Made by a program: the position numbers and the translations under genes
Shown: positions 38,704-47,703 of the stretch, one piece after another
Numbering within the stretch: the first letter of the stretch is position 1
How the letters are laid out: each line of letters starts with the position of its first letter
The notes under the pieces: generated by a model
Told to the model about the DNA's origin: nothing
The model's database searches: none
Seen by the model: only the letters and a program-made list of their open reading frames with translations
Source of the DNA: Bradyrhizobium genosp. L
GTDB taxonomy: Bacteria > Pseudomonadota > Alphaproteobacteria > Rhizobiales > Xanthobacteraceae
NCBI RefSeq assembly: GCF_015624485.1
Contig: NZ_CP061378.1
Span: forward strand, 6,526,001-6,590,000
DNA: 64,000 nucleotides
Direction of reading: 5' to 3'

Positions 38704-39898
38704 TCCGGGCAAATCCGTTCGAGCCGTCAGCAAGTCCAAGGCCGCCTTCGACCGCGATATGTTTCATGAGAGCCGAAACCACGGCCTGCTTCTGATGCCG
38801 GCAATGCCCGCTCTCGGTGCCGTCGAACCGGCCGGTCTCGAAGAATTTGCTGGAGGGAGCACCTCCGTAGCAGGCGAACCAGTATGGACAACTGGTCCGG
38901 CAGGAATCGACCCCCCTCCTGATCTCCTCATTCACCTGCTTGAAGACCGCGTTGGCCTCCATGGCGTCGAAAGAATCGGACATCACGTTTCCCATGATGA
39001 AATCGGAGTAGCGGGGGGCGGACGCGGATCTGAGCTCCGGACAGAACGTCGAGAAGGCGCCCGAGCGATCCACCGTAATGACATCGTAGGGCGCGTTCGT
39101 GCTGTTTCGCCCGGCATGGATGTTGGAAATGCCTTCGCGATTCCTGATCGCGCGATAGGCGTCGCTGATCTCGCGAATGTTGAACAGGGATTTGCTCTTG
39201 CTGATGCGCTGCAGGAACCGGATGAAGAACCGCTCCATCCGTTCGAACGAATGAAGCGTCGAGTTCAGGTGAACGCCGAGCGTCGTCTCTGCGTTAAACG
39301 CGACATTTACGATATCCTCCCGCTCAAAGAACTCGAAAATTTCGTCGGGATAGTCGAGCGAATGGTCGGAGACGACCGCGATCGCCGAAAATCCAATATC
39401 GGCAGACCGAAGATGCGCGATGCCGGCCATCGTTCGCGCATGCGTCCCTCGTCCCGAACGATCCTTGCGGTGGAAATCGTGCACGAAGGCTGGCCCATCC
39501 AGGCTCACGCCGATCCGGATGTCGCGACGCCGAACGAAATCGGTCCATTTGCGGTTGATCAGCGTCCCGTTGGTCTGGATCGCGAAGCGGAACTCCCTGC
39601 CGAAGGGACGGTTCTCTGCAACCGCGAGCTCGAATGCCTGCTCGTACATTGCAAGAGGGGCGGCCAGCGGCTCACCGGCGTGCCAGAGGAACGTGATCGG
39701 ATCGATCGTTCGCCGGCTCTCGAAGGCCCTGCGGAAGATCGCCGAAAGCACCTCGTTTGACATCCGCTGAGAGCTCGCGCGGTCCGGCAAGTAGCAGTAA
39801 CTGCAATCGATGTTGCAGAATGGCGTTCCCTGAACGACAACGAGCGTACCGCCGAACATGCGCGTGTGCCCACTTTCGCCGCCGACGGGCGCTGTCAA
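38678..39898 (-). CDS. Radical SAM/SPASM peptide maturase (cyclophane-forming type)
   Basis: A 406-residue enzyme that should install C-C crosslinks in the precursor peptide. The radical SAM cluster motif is CNIDCSYCY (Cys28, 32 and 35 from the TTG start), followed by FLWHAGEPLAAPLAMYEQAF and IQTNGTLINRKW, both typical of SPASM maturases. The C-terminal half carries a SPASM region with FCPELRS, SCPYWFACYGGAPSSKFF and a last Cys near SGHCRHQ. The TTG start has no good ribosome site; an ATG at 39859 is the main alternative. It follows the precursor gene by 64 bases, and its stop overlaps the oxygenase gene. Confidence 0.88.
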   Translation of the reverse strand: MTAPVGGESGHTRMFGGTLVVVQGTPFCNIDCSYCYLPDRASSQRMSNEVLSAIFRRAFESRRTIDPITFLWHAGEPLAAPLAMYEQAFELAVAENRPFGREFRFAIQTNGTLINRKWTDFVRRRDIRIGVSLDGPAFVHDFHRKDRSGRGTHARTMAGIAHLRSADIGFSAIAVVSDHSLDYPDEIFEFFEREDIVNVAFNAETTLGVHLNSTLHSFERMERFFIRFLQRISKSKSLFNIREISDAYRAIRNREGISNIHAGRNSTNAPYDVITVDRSGAFSTFCPELRSASAPRYSDFIMGNVMSDSFDAMEANAVFKQVNEEIRRGVDSCRTSCPYWFACYGGAPSSKFFETGRFDGTESGHCRHQKQAVVSALMKHIAVEGGLGLADGSNGFARNGHARNVV

Positions 39899-39962
39899 GC
39901 CGTTACGAACGCCGGTGTTCGGCTGTTACGGAGGAAGCTATCCCGAAGGTGAGGCGCTCGAC

Positions 39963-40157
39963 CTACAGGGCCGGGCCCTTGTGGAATCGCGACCAATCCT
40001 GAAACCACTCATGGATCACCGGGCTGTCGGTGTCGCGCCTGCCGGCCCCGAGAAACTTGGCGTCGCACGACTGCGCAAATTCTGCGTTGACGCCGAGCGC
40101 CTGTTGCGCCGCCGCCAACTGAGATTGCACATCTGCATCGCGTTCCGATTTGGTCAT
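39963..40157 (-). CDS. Putative RiPP precursor peptide (triceptide type)
   Basis: A 64-residue peptide with a perfect ribosome site (AGAAGGAG eight bases before ATG). The N-terminal part (residues 1-45, MTKSERDADVQSQLAAAQQALG) is hydrophilic and helical like a leader. The C-terminal part is rich in aromatic residues: HEWFQDWSRFHKGPAL, with W51, F52, W55 and F58 spaced so that several aromatic-x-x motifs (WSR, FHK) can be read. That is what three-residue cyclophane maturases crosslink. A lone Cys31 is in the leader. It is first in the operon with maturase and oxygenase. Confidence 0.75.
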   Translation of the reverse strand: MTKSERDADVQSQLAAAQQALGVNAEFAQSCDAKFLGAGRRDTDSPVIHEWFQDWSRFHKGPAL

Positions 40158-40295
40158 GATCAATCTCCTTCTGAAAGAAGAAAAGCGACCACGACAAAAA
40201 TGCAATGTCAAGTAGCATTCGGCAAGGGTGACTAACTTTGCTTGATCAACAATTTCTGATGCGCTCATTGCGCATGCGAGCGAAGCGCGCTTCGC
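40158..40295 (-). promoter_or_regulatory. Upstream region of the RiPP operon
   Basis: Read on the minus strand, an exact TTGACA (complement of 40206-40211) lies about 50 bases upstream of the precursor ATG and can serve as a -35 element; the -10 is not clear. Farther upstream an 8-base palindrome TTGATCAA stands at 40242-40249. Base composition is markedly more AT-rich than the flanks. Confidence 0.4.
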
Positions 40296-41585
40296 CTATC
40301 TTGCCAGCGGCTTTCCGGCCGTCTCCGGCGCCAGCTTGATCAGCGGCAGGCCGATCAGATAGATCAGCGACAACAGCGAGATCGCCAGCGGGAAGCTTCC
40401 GGTGCGGGCGGCAAGCGCGCCGATCAAGGTCGGGCCGGCGGCGCCGAGCACGCGGCCCATGCTGAAGGCGAAACCGGAGCCCGAGCCGCGCAGCGCACTG
40501 GGAAACATCTCCGGCAGCCAGATCGTGAACAGTCCGAACACGCCGTTGGTGAAAAAGCCGAGCACCGGCAAGAGCACCATGAACAGCGTCAGGCTGTCGA
40601 GCCACGCGATCGCGACCTGATAGCAGACCACGACCGAAACCACGCCGCCGATGAAGAACAGGACCGCGGTGCGTCGCCGGCTGCCGAGCCAGCCGGTGAT
40701 CGACGGCACCAGGAAGCAACCGATCAGCGTGCCGACATTGGTGATCAGGCCGGCCACCGCCCCCATCTCCTGCGCATGTGCTGGTGTCGCGCCCGCGGCG
40801 ACCAGCTTGGTCGCGATCACGGTCGGCGCCCAGAAATTCGAGGACCACAGGCCGAAGATGATGCAGGCCATCAGGAGCGCCGCGGCCCAGGTGGTGCGCG
40901 CCTGGTCGCCGGCAAACAATTCCGTGACCGAAGGCCGCTCACGCGACGCATGGTTCGCGGGCTCGGGAATATTACTGCGCAGATACGCGATTAGCAGCGC
41001 CGGCAGGATGCCGAGCAGGAACATGCCGCGCCAGCCGAGGGTGTTGCCGATCGCAAGCGTGACGGCGGCGGCCAGGAACAGCCCGGTCGGCGTCGCCGTA
41101 TGCAGCCATCCGGCGAGCCGCACCCGCGTATTCTCGGGCACGGACTCCTGCAGCAGCGGGGTGCCCGCGGCCCACTCGCCGCCGATGCCGAAGCCGGCGA
41201 CGAAGCGAAACAGCGCGAACATCACGATCCCGGTCGCAAGCCCGCACAATGCCGTGAACAAGGAGTAGACCAGCACCGTCCAGCACATGATCCTGACGCG
41301 GCCGTAACGATCGGCGGCCCAGCCCCAGACCATCGAGCAGGCCCAGCCCAGCATGAAGATCGAGAATAACAGCCCGCCATAGATACCGATATTGGCCTTG
41401 CTCGGCTCGATCCCGCTCGCCGGCAGCAGCTCGCTCAGCGCGCCGACCAGGATGTAGCCGTACATCGAAGAATCGAAGCCATCGAGCATCCAGCCGAACC
41501 AGGTCGCCCAAAACACTTTTCGCGGCGACGCGGCGTCAGGTACCGCGGCTGGCGGCGCAACGGCATCGACGATGCTCTCGGTCAT
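40296..41585 (-). CDS. MFS transporter (aromatic acid/metabolite:H+ symporter-like)
   Basis: A 429-residue major facilitator with twelve helices. Signature elements: FGWMLDGFDSSMYGY in helix 1, GWAADRYGRVRIM in loop 2-3, FRFVAGFGIGGEWAAGTPLLQE in helix 5 and PEMFPSALRGSG in the second half. This pattern fits sialate or aromatic acid:H+ symporters. It lies upstream of the RiPP operon on the same strand with a 138-base gap; its ordinary GC content suggests it belongs to the older chromosome and is not the peptide exporter. Confidence 0.88.
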   Translation of the reverse strand: MTESIVDAVAPPAAVPDAASPRKVFWATWFGWMLDGFDSSMYGYILVGALSELLPASGIEPSKANIGIYGGLLFSIFMLGWACSMVWGWAADRYGRVRIMCWTVLVYSLFTALCGLATGIVMFALFRFVAGFGIGGEWAAGTPLLQESVPENTRVRLAGWLHTATPTGLFLAAAVTLAIGNTLGWRGMFLLGILPALLIAYLRSNIPEPANHASRERPSVTELFAGDQARTTWAAALLMACIIFGLWSSNFWAPTVIATKLVAAGATPAHAQEMGAVAGLITNVGTLIGCFLVPSITGWLGSRRRTAVLFFIGGVVSVVVCYQVAIAWLDSLTLFMVLLPVLGFFTNGVFGLFTIWLPEMFPSALRGSGSGFAFSMGRVLGAAGPTLIGALAARTGSFPLAISLLSLIYLIGLPLIKLAPETAGKPLAR

Positions 41586-41731
41586 GTTTCCTCACACGTT
41601 TTTTGTGTGGGGACTATGGCGAGGTTTGCTCGGGGGGACATCTCCGGCAAACGGGACGGAGGTATCCGGCACGAGAATGGCGTGCGTCAGCGACGGGATC
41701 GTGCGGACGCCAGGAATGCAATGCGGCGGGA

Positions 41732-41920
41732 TCAGCTCCGCGCGGAGCGCCGGCCGACGTAGAACGCGATCACGACCAGCGGCACGGCAAGCGCGAGCCA
41801 GGAGGCTTGGTCCCAGATCCCGTCGCCGAGCAGGGCCGAGACCAGCCCGAAGGCGATCACGGCCGAGATCACAACCGGCGCCAGGAAGATTTGCGTGACC
41901 GAACGCTTTGTCGCGGACAT
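41732..41920 (-). CDS. Small membrane protein downstream of the PepSY gene
   Basis: A 62-residue protein with two membrane helices (APVVISAVIAFGLVSALL and WLALAVPLVVIAFYV) and a basic tail. Its ATG overlaps the PepSY stop codon by one base (TGATG), so the two are translated together. I do not recognise the family. By position it is an accessory part of the siderophore receptor and PepSY pair. Confidence 0.7.
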   Translation of the reverse strand: MSATKRSVTQIFLAPVVISAVIAFGLVSALLGDGIWDQASWLALAVPLVVIAFYVGRRSARS

Positions 41921-43065
41921 CAGGATCGCTCCGCACCGACGACGAGCGGCGACGCCGCCGCAATTGACGCACGCGCCGGAGCCTTGCGCAGCTTCACCGC
42001 CCAGAGATAGACGCCGCTGCCGAGCACGATGATGGTCGCGAGATCGAGCAGCGCCCAGATGATCTTCAGCTGCAGCCCGCCATAGTCGCCGAAATGCAGC
42101 GGGCGCGAGACGAACAACGCCTGGACGTAGAGCGGCATGTCCCGCGTTTCGCCGAACGAGCCGTCGTCCGCATTGATCAGCACCGGCTTGAGCAGGCGCG
42201 AGGTGAGCGGCTGGTTGCCGCGGAGATAGACGCCGTAGTGATGACCGCCGGCAAATTGCGATCCCGGCATGGCGACGGACTGCACCTTCATGCCCGGCGC
42301 GTGCGCCAGCGCCGTGTCGATCGCGAGTTGAGCCGACGCCAGTTGCGCAGGCACCGCGGCGTTGCGCCAGGGCCCAAGCATCGCGACCAGCTCGGTGCGC
42401 TGCCAATGCTGCGCGATCTGTGTCGAGAGCGTGTTGATGACGCCGGTGACGCCGACGACGAGCGTCCATGCCAGGATCACGATGCCGAGCAGATTATGCA
42501 GGTCGAGCCAGTACAGGCGGCGGCGCGGCCGGATCGCGCCGAAATCCAACCGTCGCATGAACGGCCCGTAGACGACGACGCCGGAGACGATCGCGAGCAG
42601 GAAGCAGAGACCCATGGCGCCGAGAAACAGCATGCCCGGCTGGTCCAAAAACAGATCGGTGTGCAGGTCGAGCAGAAACTTGGTGACCGCGCCGCGGGCG
42701 GCCGCGCCGACGTGAAGGATCCGCCCCGAACGCGCGTCGATGCTGACGATGACGTCGGCTTTCGGCGCAGTGACGGTCGATGCCATGTAGACGTGCCAGA
42801 TCGGATCCTCGTCGTCGGCACCGACGATGGTGATAACCTGCTTTGGTTGCGCCGCGCGGGCGATCTCGAGGATACGGTCGAAACTCAGCAAGGGCGCCGC
42901 GCCTGCGGCCGGATCGGGCTCGATCGTGGCGCCCAACGCGGAATCGATCTCATCGTGGAAGATCAGCGGCAGCCCGGTGATGCATAGCAGCAGCAGGAAC
43001 AGCGTGCAGATCAGGCTGGTCCATTTGTGGACGCCCTTCCAGGCCCGGATCGAATGCGGCGTCAT
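41920..43065 (-). CDS. fegB: PepSY-associated membrane protein (FegB-like)
   Basis: A 381-residue inner-membrane protein with four helices and a periplasmic PepSY region. It starts AWKGVHKWTSLICTLFLLLLCITGLPLIFHDEID, typical of the family, and continues with LHTDLFLDQPGMLFLGAMGLCFLLAIVSGVVVYGPFM and LHNLLGIVILAWTLVVGVTGVINTLS; the helix-borne His residues may bind haem or iron. In Bradyrhizobium japonicum the pair fegA-fegB serves ferrichrome uptake, and the same order is seen here. Possibly a paralogue rather than the orthologue. Confidence 0.8.
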   Translation of the reverse strand: MTPHSIRAWKGVHKWTSLICTLFLLLLCITGLPLIFHDEIDSALGATIEPDPAAGAAPLLSFDRILEIARAAQPKQVITIVGADDEDPIWHVYMASTVTAPKADVIVSIDARSGRILHVGAAARGAVTKFLLDLHTDLFLDQPGMLFLGAMGLCFLLAIVSGVVVYGPFMRRLDFGAIRPRRRLYWLDLHNLLGIVILAWTLVVGVTGVINTLSTQIAQHWQRTELVAMLGPWRNAAVPAQLASAQLAIDTALAHAPGMKVQSVAMPGSQFAGGHHYGVYLRGNQPLTSRLLKPVLINADDGSFGETRDMPLYVQALFVSRPLHFGDYGGLQLKIIWALLDLATIIVLGSGVYLWAVKLRKAPARASIAAASPLVVGAERS

Positions 43066-43087
43066 GCGGAGATGTCCTTCCTCGATC

Positions 43088-45445
43088 TCAATTCCAGGTG
43101 TAGCGAACGCTGCCGATCACGGTTCGCCCGGAGCCGAGGAAACAGGAGTTCGCCGTCGAGCACCAGGAGACGTAATACTTGTCGAACAGGTTGGTGGCAT
43201 TCACCGCGAGCGTGACGCCGCGCAGCCGACGGTCGAGATTGGACAGGTCGTAATGCACGGCCACATCGAACAGCGTGTAGCTCGGAATCGAAAGCGTGTT
43301 GGCGAGGTCGCCATAGGAATCGCCAATGTAGCGCACGCCGCCGCCGAAGCCGAAGCCCGTGAGCTGGCCCTGCTGAAAGGTGTAATCGGCCCATAGCGCC
43401 GCCTGATTCATCGGCTGGACGATGAGGTGCTTGTTGAGCTGGGAGGGCGTATTGGTCTTGGTCGTCAAGGTGTCGGTATAGGCGTAGGAGGCAAGCAGCT
43501 TGAGCCCTTCCGTCAAACTTACTTGTGCCTCGAACTCGCCACCACGCGATCGCGCCTCGCCGGTCTGATCGCTGAACCCCACAATGGCCGACGGCGTAAC
43601 GACGTTCTGCTGCGTTAGGTCGAACAGCGCTGCAGTCAGTAGCAAGTTCGTACCGGCGGCCTGGTATTTGACGCCGATCTCGGCCTGCTGGGCGGTGGTC
43701 GGGACGGGCGCACCGCCGGCCACTGTCACCCCCAACGTCGGCTGGAATGAGGTCGCATAGGCGATATAGGGCGCAATGCCGGAGTCGAAGATGTAGTTCA
43801 GGCCGGCACGACCGGTGAATGCCTGATCATTCTGGGTCGTCTGCTTGTTGGTCACGAAATTCATCGAGTCAGTCGTAACCCAGTCGCTGCGACCAGTCAG
43901 GGTCAGGCGCCACCGGCCGAGCGCGACCTGGTCCTGCAGGTAGAGACCGGTCTGGTCCTGCACCTGGCTGGAGTGATTGGTCGTCGTCGTTGGAAACGCA
44001 ATCGCAGCGCCATAGACCGTGTTGTAGAGATTGATCTGAGGTGCAGCGCCGACGGTCATGTTGATTTGACTGTCGATGTGGCGATAGTCGACGCCAAACA
44101 GCGCGGTGTGCGCGAGTGCGCCCGTGGTGAACCGCGCCTCGGCCTGATTGTCCAAGGTGACGGAACTCGCATCCTCCGGGAACGAGAAAGCAGCGCGATT
44201 GAGCGTGCTGAAGTCTCCCGAGGCCGTGTTGGGAAGGGCCGCCGAGCCGATCGCACCGCCGCCAGCGACAGCATAGGTGTTGGTCTCAAGGTCGAAGTAG
44301 CGGACGTTCTGCCGCACCGTCCAAACTTCGTTGAACGAGTGCTCAAACTGATAACCAACCCACGCCTGGGTACGATCGAAATGATCGAAGCCGGGTTCGC
44401 CAAGGAACTTGGTCAGGGGAATGCGGCCGTTGGGATTGGAATACAGCGTTCCTTGCGACGGGAAGAACTGCAACGCCAGACCGGTGATGTCGCGCTGATA
44501 GCCGCTCAGGAAGGTGAAAGTGGTGTCGAGATCAGGCTTGTAGGTAAAGGATGGTGCAATCGCGCCGCGAAAGTCGTTGACGAAATCGGTCTGCGTGCCG
44601 CCGTCGTGGATGGTACCGGCAATGCGCCAGAACAGATCGCCCTTCTGATTGACCGCACCGACGCCGCCGACGTCGAAATTGGCCTGCACCTTGCCCCAGT
44701 TGTCGGCAAGCAATTCGAACGAGTTGAGCGGCGAAGCCGTGGGCAGGCGGCTAACCATGTTGACGAAGCCGCCGGGAGGGGCCTGTCCATAGAGCGATGA
44801 GCCGGGCCCGCGCAGCACCTCGACCCGTTCCAGAAGTGCGAGATCGAGTTTTGGCTGGCCGAACGAAGCCGCACCGTAGGGCAGCCGCATGCCATCGAGG
44901 AAGAGCTGTGCCTGGAAGCCGCGGATGAATATTGATTCAAACCGCGTGTCGTTCGGGCTGTTGGTGACGATGCCCGGCGTATAGCCGACCGCCTGCACCA
45001 CCGAGCGCGCACCCTGGTCGCGGATCTGGTCGGTGCCGATCACTGAAACCGACTGCGGCACTTCGAGGATCGGCGTGTTGGTCTTGGTGCCGGCGAGCGT
45101 CCGATGCGGGACGTAGCCCTGGATCGGGCCGTTACCCTGCTGGAACGTGCCGCGGCTGGCCGCGGTCTCGACATGCGGTGCGCTCTGCGGGCCGCGCGGT
45201 CCCGGCGCGACTCGCGGCCTGGCCGTGCGCGCCGCGCGAGCGGTACGCGGTGCCGTTCCGCGCGATTGCGCCCGCTGCTTCGGCGCATCGACCGTCACCG
45301 GAGGAAGCGTCGCTGCGCCCTGCCCGCTCGGCAATGTCTGCGCGGCCGCCGCTGTCGCATATCCCGCCAACGCCACGCTCAAACACACGATGACTGGAGT
45401 CTTCGCTCCGTTGCCCTGAAGTCCCACATCCACGCCCCATGCCAC
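43088..45445 (-). CDS. fegA: TonB-dependent siderophore receptor (FegA-like)
   Basis: Outer-membrane receptor of 785 residues. A signal peptide ends at ATAAAAQ and is followed by a TonB box area (TLPPVTVDAP), a Pro/Arg-rich linker, the plug domain (LEVPQSVSVIGTDQIRDQGARSVVQAVGYTPG, FIRGFQAQLFLDGMRL, VEVLRGPGSSLYGQAPPGGFVNMVSR) and a 22-strand barrel ending in a terminal aromatic-Asn strand, VRYTWN. It resembles ferrichrome-type receptors. The start codon is GTG. It overlaps nothing but is 22 bases ahead of the PepSY gene, forming one operon. Confidence 0.92.
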   Translation of the reverse strand: MAWGVDVGLQGNGAKTPVIVCLSVALAGYATAAAAQTLPSGQGAATLPPVTVDAPKQRAQSRGTAPRTARAARTARPRVAPGPRGPQSAPHVETAASRGTFQQGNGPIQGYVPHRTLAGTKTNTPILEVPQSVSVIGTDQIRDQGARSVVQAVGYTPGIVTNSPNDTRFESIFIRGFQAQLFLDGMRLPYGAASFGQPKLDLALLERVEVLRGPGSSLYGQAPPGGFVNMVSRLPTASPLNSFELLADNWGKVQANFDVGGVGAVNQKGDLFWRIAGTIHDGGTQTDFVNDFRGAIAPSFTYKPDLDTTFTFLSGYQRDITGLALQFFPSQGTLYSNPNGRIPLTKFLGEPGFDHFDRTQAWVGYQFEHSFNEVWTVRQNVRYFDLETNTYAVAGGGAIGSAALPNTASGDFSTLNRAAFSFPEDASSVTLDNQAEARFTTGALAHTALFGVDYRHIDSQINMTVGAAPQINLYNTVYGAAIAFPTTTTNHSSQVQDQTGLYLQDQVALGRWRLTLTGRSDWVTTDSMNFVTNKQTTQNDQAFTGRAGLNYIFDSGIAPYIAYATSFQPTLGVTVAGGAPVPTTAQQAEIGVKYQAAGTNLLLTAALFDLTQQNVVTPSAIVGFSDQTGEARSRGGEFEAQVSLTEGLKLLASYAYTDTLTTKTNTPSQLNKHLIVQPMNQAALWADYTFQQGQLTGFGFGGGVRYIGDSYGDLANTLSIPSYTLFDVAVHYDLSNLDRRLRGVTLAVNATNLFDKYYVSWCSTANSCFLGSGRTVIGSVRYTWN

Positions 45446-45825
45446 TGATCGCTCAGCCGTAACGACGGGGCTCCGTTGTGGAAAGCATGCGCGCAGGTTG
45501 TGTTGATAGAACTTATCTTAGACCCGTTCCAACATGTCGCGATGACGCCAGCAATGAGCGCGAACTCGCCATCGGCTTTGCCTGGATGACCGCGATCGCG
45601 CACGATATAGCCGATCGGATATAACGTCAGCAGGACACGCATCCAGGACGAGCCGGGTTCCATCCGACACGACAACGGCTCGCAGCCGTCGGGCGGACTG
45701 TTACCGGATCACTCAGCGGGATCGGATCAGGCCCTCGCTTACGCCGCCGGAACACCTTAGGTTTAAGCCGGGCGCGGCGACCACGTTCGGGCTGTCGTCT
45801 GCCTCACTGCGGAGCGGACTGCGAC
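45446..45825. other. 380-base divergent intergenic region, iron receptor and GlxA-type regulator
   Basis: No credible gene. It should contain promoters of both divergent genes. The only motif of note is an AT-rich TAGAACTTATCTTA, given separately. Short frames on the minus strand have no ribosome site or recognisable product. Confidence 0.6.
45507..45520. promoter_or_regulatory. Candidate iron-control element upstream of the siderophore receptor
   Basis: TAGAACTTATCTTA is an AT-rich imperfect inverted repeat of the general shape of Fur/Irr-type iron boxes, placed 62-75 bases before the receptor start codon. The match is partial, so this is suggestive only. Confidence 0.3.
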
Positions 45826-46872
45826 ATGACGATGCAAGAGCCGAGAATAGATCCGGCAGCGCCCGTTCCTGCCACCGATTTGAGCAGCCCGCAGCGTCAT
45901 GTGGTCGTCATCGTCTATCCCAACATCATGGCAATGGATGTTTGCGGACCGATGGAGGCTTTCTCCATGGCGAATATCCTGTCCAACCGCACGCTGTACC
46001 GGCTTTCGGTCGCCGCGGTCACCGCCGATCCGGTCACGACGTCGCTCGGGTTCAGCATCATGCCGAACCACCGGCTTGCCGACCTGGACGGCCCGATCGA
46101 CACCCTGCTGGTGGCGGGCGGCTACGGCCATGTCGACGCCTTGCGCGACCCGGTGCTGACCGGCTGGCTGCGCGACGCAGCGCCGCGCGCGCGTCGCCAT
46201 GGTTCCATCTGCACCGGCGCCTTTCTGCTCGCGGCGTCGGATCTGCTCCATCGCAAGCGCGCCACCACCCATTGGGCGCTGGCGCCGGCCTTCGCCAAGA
46301 ATTACCCGTCGACCACGCTGGAGGTCGATCGCATCTTCGTGCGGGACGGCCAGACCTATACCTCCGCCGGCATCACCGCCGGCATCGACCTGGCGCTCGC
46401 GCTGATCGAGGAGGATCACGGGCGGACGTTTGCCTTGCGGGTGGCCCGCAGCCTGGTCGTGTTTCTCAAGCGCCCCGGCGGGCAATCGCAGTTCAGCGCG
46501 CATTTGCAGGCCCAGTTCAGCGTGGTTCCCGCGATCCGCAGGGCGCAGGAATGGGCACTGGCGCATCTCGCCGACGACCTCAGCGCCAAGGCGCTGGCGG
46601 CTCATGTCGGGATGAGCGAGCGCAATTTCCGCCGGCTGTTCGTCGACGAGTTGCGCGAGACGCCGCGCGAATTTGTCGAGCGGATCCGGCTCGACGAGGC
46701 CAGGCGGCAGATCGAGGACACTGATTTGCCCGCTCAGGCTGTCGCAAAACGGTGCGGCTTCGGGACGGTGTACAGCCTGCGACGCGCCTTCGTGCGCCAG
46801 TTCGGCGTGACGCCGCAATGGTATCGGACGCACTTTCAGAACGAACCTGCGGCCGACAGCGACGCGGCTTGA
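45826..46872 (+). CDS. GlxA family transcriptional regulator (DJ-1/PfpI domain plus AraC HTH)
   Basis: A 348-residue regulator. The first two thirds are a class I glutamine-amidotransferase-like (DJ-1/PfpI) domain with SICTGAFLLAASDLL, where the nucleophile-position Cys is kept, and TSAGITAGIDLALALIE. The C-terminal part is an AraC helix-turn-helix: LAAHVGMSERNFRRLFVDELRETPREFVERIRLDEARRQIEDTDLPAQAVAKRCGFGTVYSLRRAFVRQFGVTPQWYR. Ligand and targets are unknown. It is divergent from the siderophore receptor operon. Confidence 0.92.
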   Translation: MTMQEPRIDPAAPVPATDLSSPQRHVVVIVYPNIMAMDVCGPMEAFSMANILSNRTLYRLSVAAVTADPVTTSLGFSIMPNHRLADLDGPIDTLLVAGGYGHVDALRDPVLTGWLRDAAPRARRHGSICTGAFLLAASDLLHRKRATTHWALAPAFAKNYPSTTLEVDRIFVRDGQTYTSAGITAGIDLALALIEEDHGRTFALRVARSLVVFLKRPGGQSQFSAHLQAQFSVVPAIRRAQEWALAHLADDLSAKALAAHVGMSERNFRRLFVDELRETPREFVERIRLDEARRQIEDTDLPAQAVAKRCGFGTVYSLRRAFVRQFGVTPQWYRTHFQNEPAADSDAA

Positions 46873-47013
46873 GCCGCAAGCGGGCTTTGGCCGGATTTCC
46901 TCCATCTTTGGCCAGGAATGCACGGGCGGCTTGATGGCCGCGTGATGCGTTTTGCGATTTAATCGCGGACATCGTCCGCGCATACGGCGTTGTCGAGAGG
47001 AGCGCAGGTTTGG

Positions 47014-47658
47014 ATGCGCACCAGTGGAATGTTGGAATTATTTTCATTCGTCGATCGTTCTGCAGTGCCCGCGGTGCTCGACCATTTCTCTGCCGGCGTC
47101 GCTTTGCTCGATCGCAAGTTGAATGTGCAGTTCGCCAACAGGGCCCTCCGGGCCATGGCGAATGACGGAGCGCTGGCGCTGCGCGGCCGCACCCTTTCCA
47201 GCTCGTCGCCATCCCATGCACGCAAGCTCGATCGCATGACGCGCTCGGCGCTGCTCGGCGCGCCCGACGGCACCATGGCGATTCCGCATCCGCATGACGG
47301 CCGCCTCATCACCGTCCTGGTCACGGCGACACGCAACCGCGAATTCGACAGCTACGCCGCCCCTGCGCTCGCCGACAGCGCCGCGATCGTCTTCTCCTTC
47401 GATCCGGCCCGGCCGTCCGCGCTGCCGCCGGCATGGCTGATGGACGCCTATGACCTGACGATGGCCGAAGCCCAGGTGGCGCTGCAGGCCTCGCTCGGCC
47501 GCTCGGTCTCGGCCATCGGACTGCGGCTCAAGATCTCGCCGAACACGGTGAAGACCCACCTGCGGCACGTCTTCGCCAAGACCGGCGTTCACGGCCAGGT
47601 CGAACTGGTGGGGCTGATCGCAGCGCTGCGCGCGGTTCGGGGGGATGGAGAGAATTGA
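47014..47658 (+). CDS. LuxR-type helix-turn-helix regulator
   Basis: About 214 residues. The C-terminus is a LuxR-class helix-turn-helix: LTMAEAQVALQASLGRSVSAIGLRLKISPNTVKTHLRHVFAKTGVHGQVELVGLI. The N-terminal part contains a PAS-like segment (VLDHFSAGVALLDRKLNVQFANRALR) and no receiver domain. Regulators of this layout are common and uncharacterised in the group. The ATG used is preferred over a TTG eight codons earlier, though the ribosome site AGGAG is about 11 bases away. Confidence 0.85.
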   Translation: MRTSGMLELFSFVDRSAVPAVLDHFSAGVALLDRKLNVQFANRALRAMANDGALALRGRTLSSSSPSHARKLDRMTRSALLGAPDGTMAIPHPHDGRLITVLVTATRNREFDSYAAPALADSAAIVFSFDPARPSALPPAWLMDAYDLTMAEAQVALQASLGRSVSAIGLRLKISPNTVKTHLRHVFAKTGVHGQVELVGLIAALRAVRGDGEN

Positions 47659-47703
47659 GCGAGGCCATGGATTTCTGACATCGGACGAAGAAGTCCATGC
47701 ACA

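Noticed and set aside
40296..41585. MFS gene as the exporter of the RiPP
   Set aside because: Sequence fits small organic acid symport and its composition matches the host chromosome, not the low-GC cluster.
45379..45675. 98-codon minus-strand frame in the receptor upstream region
   Set aside because: No ribosome site and no protein-like pattern; it overlaps the receptor N-terminus in another frame.
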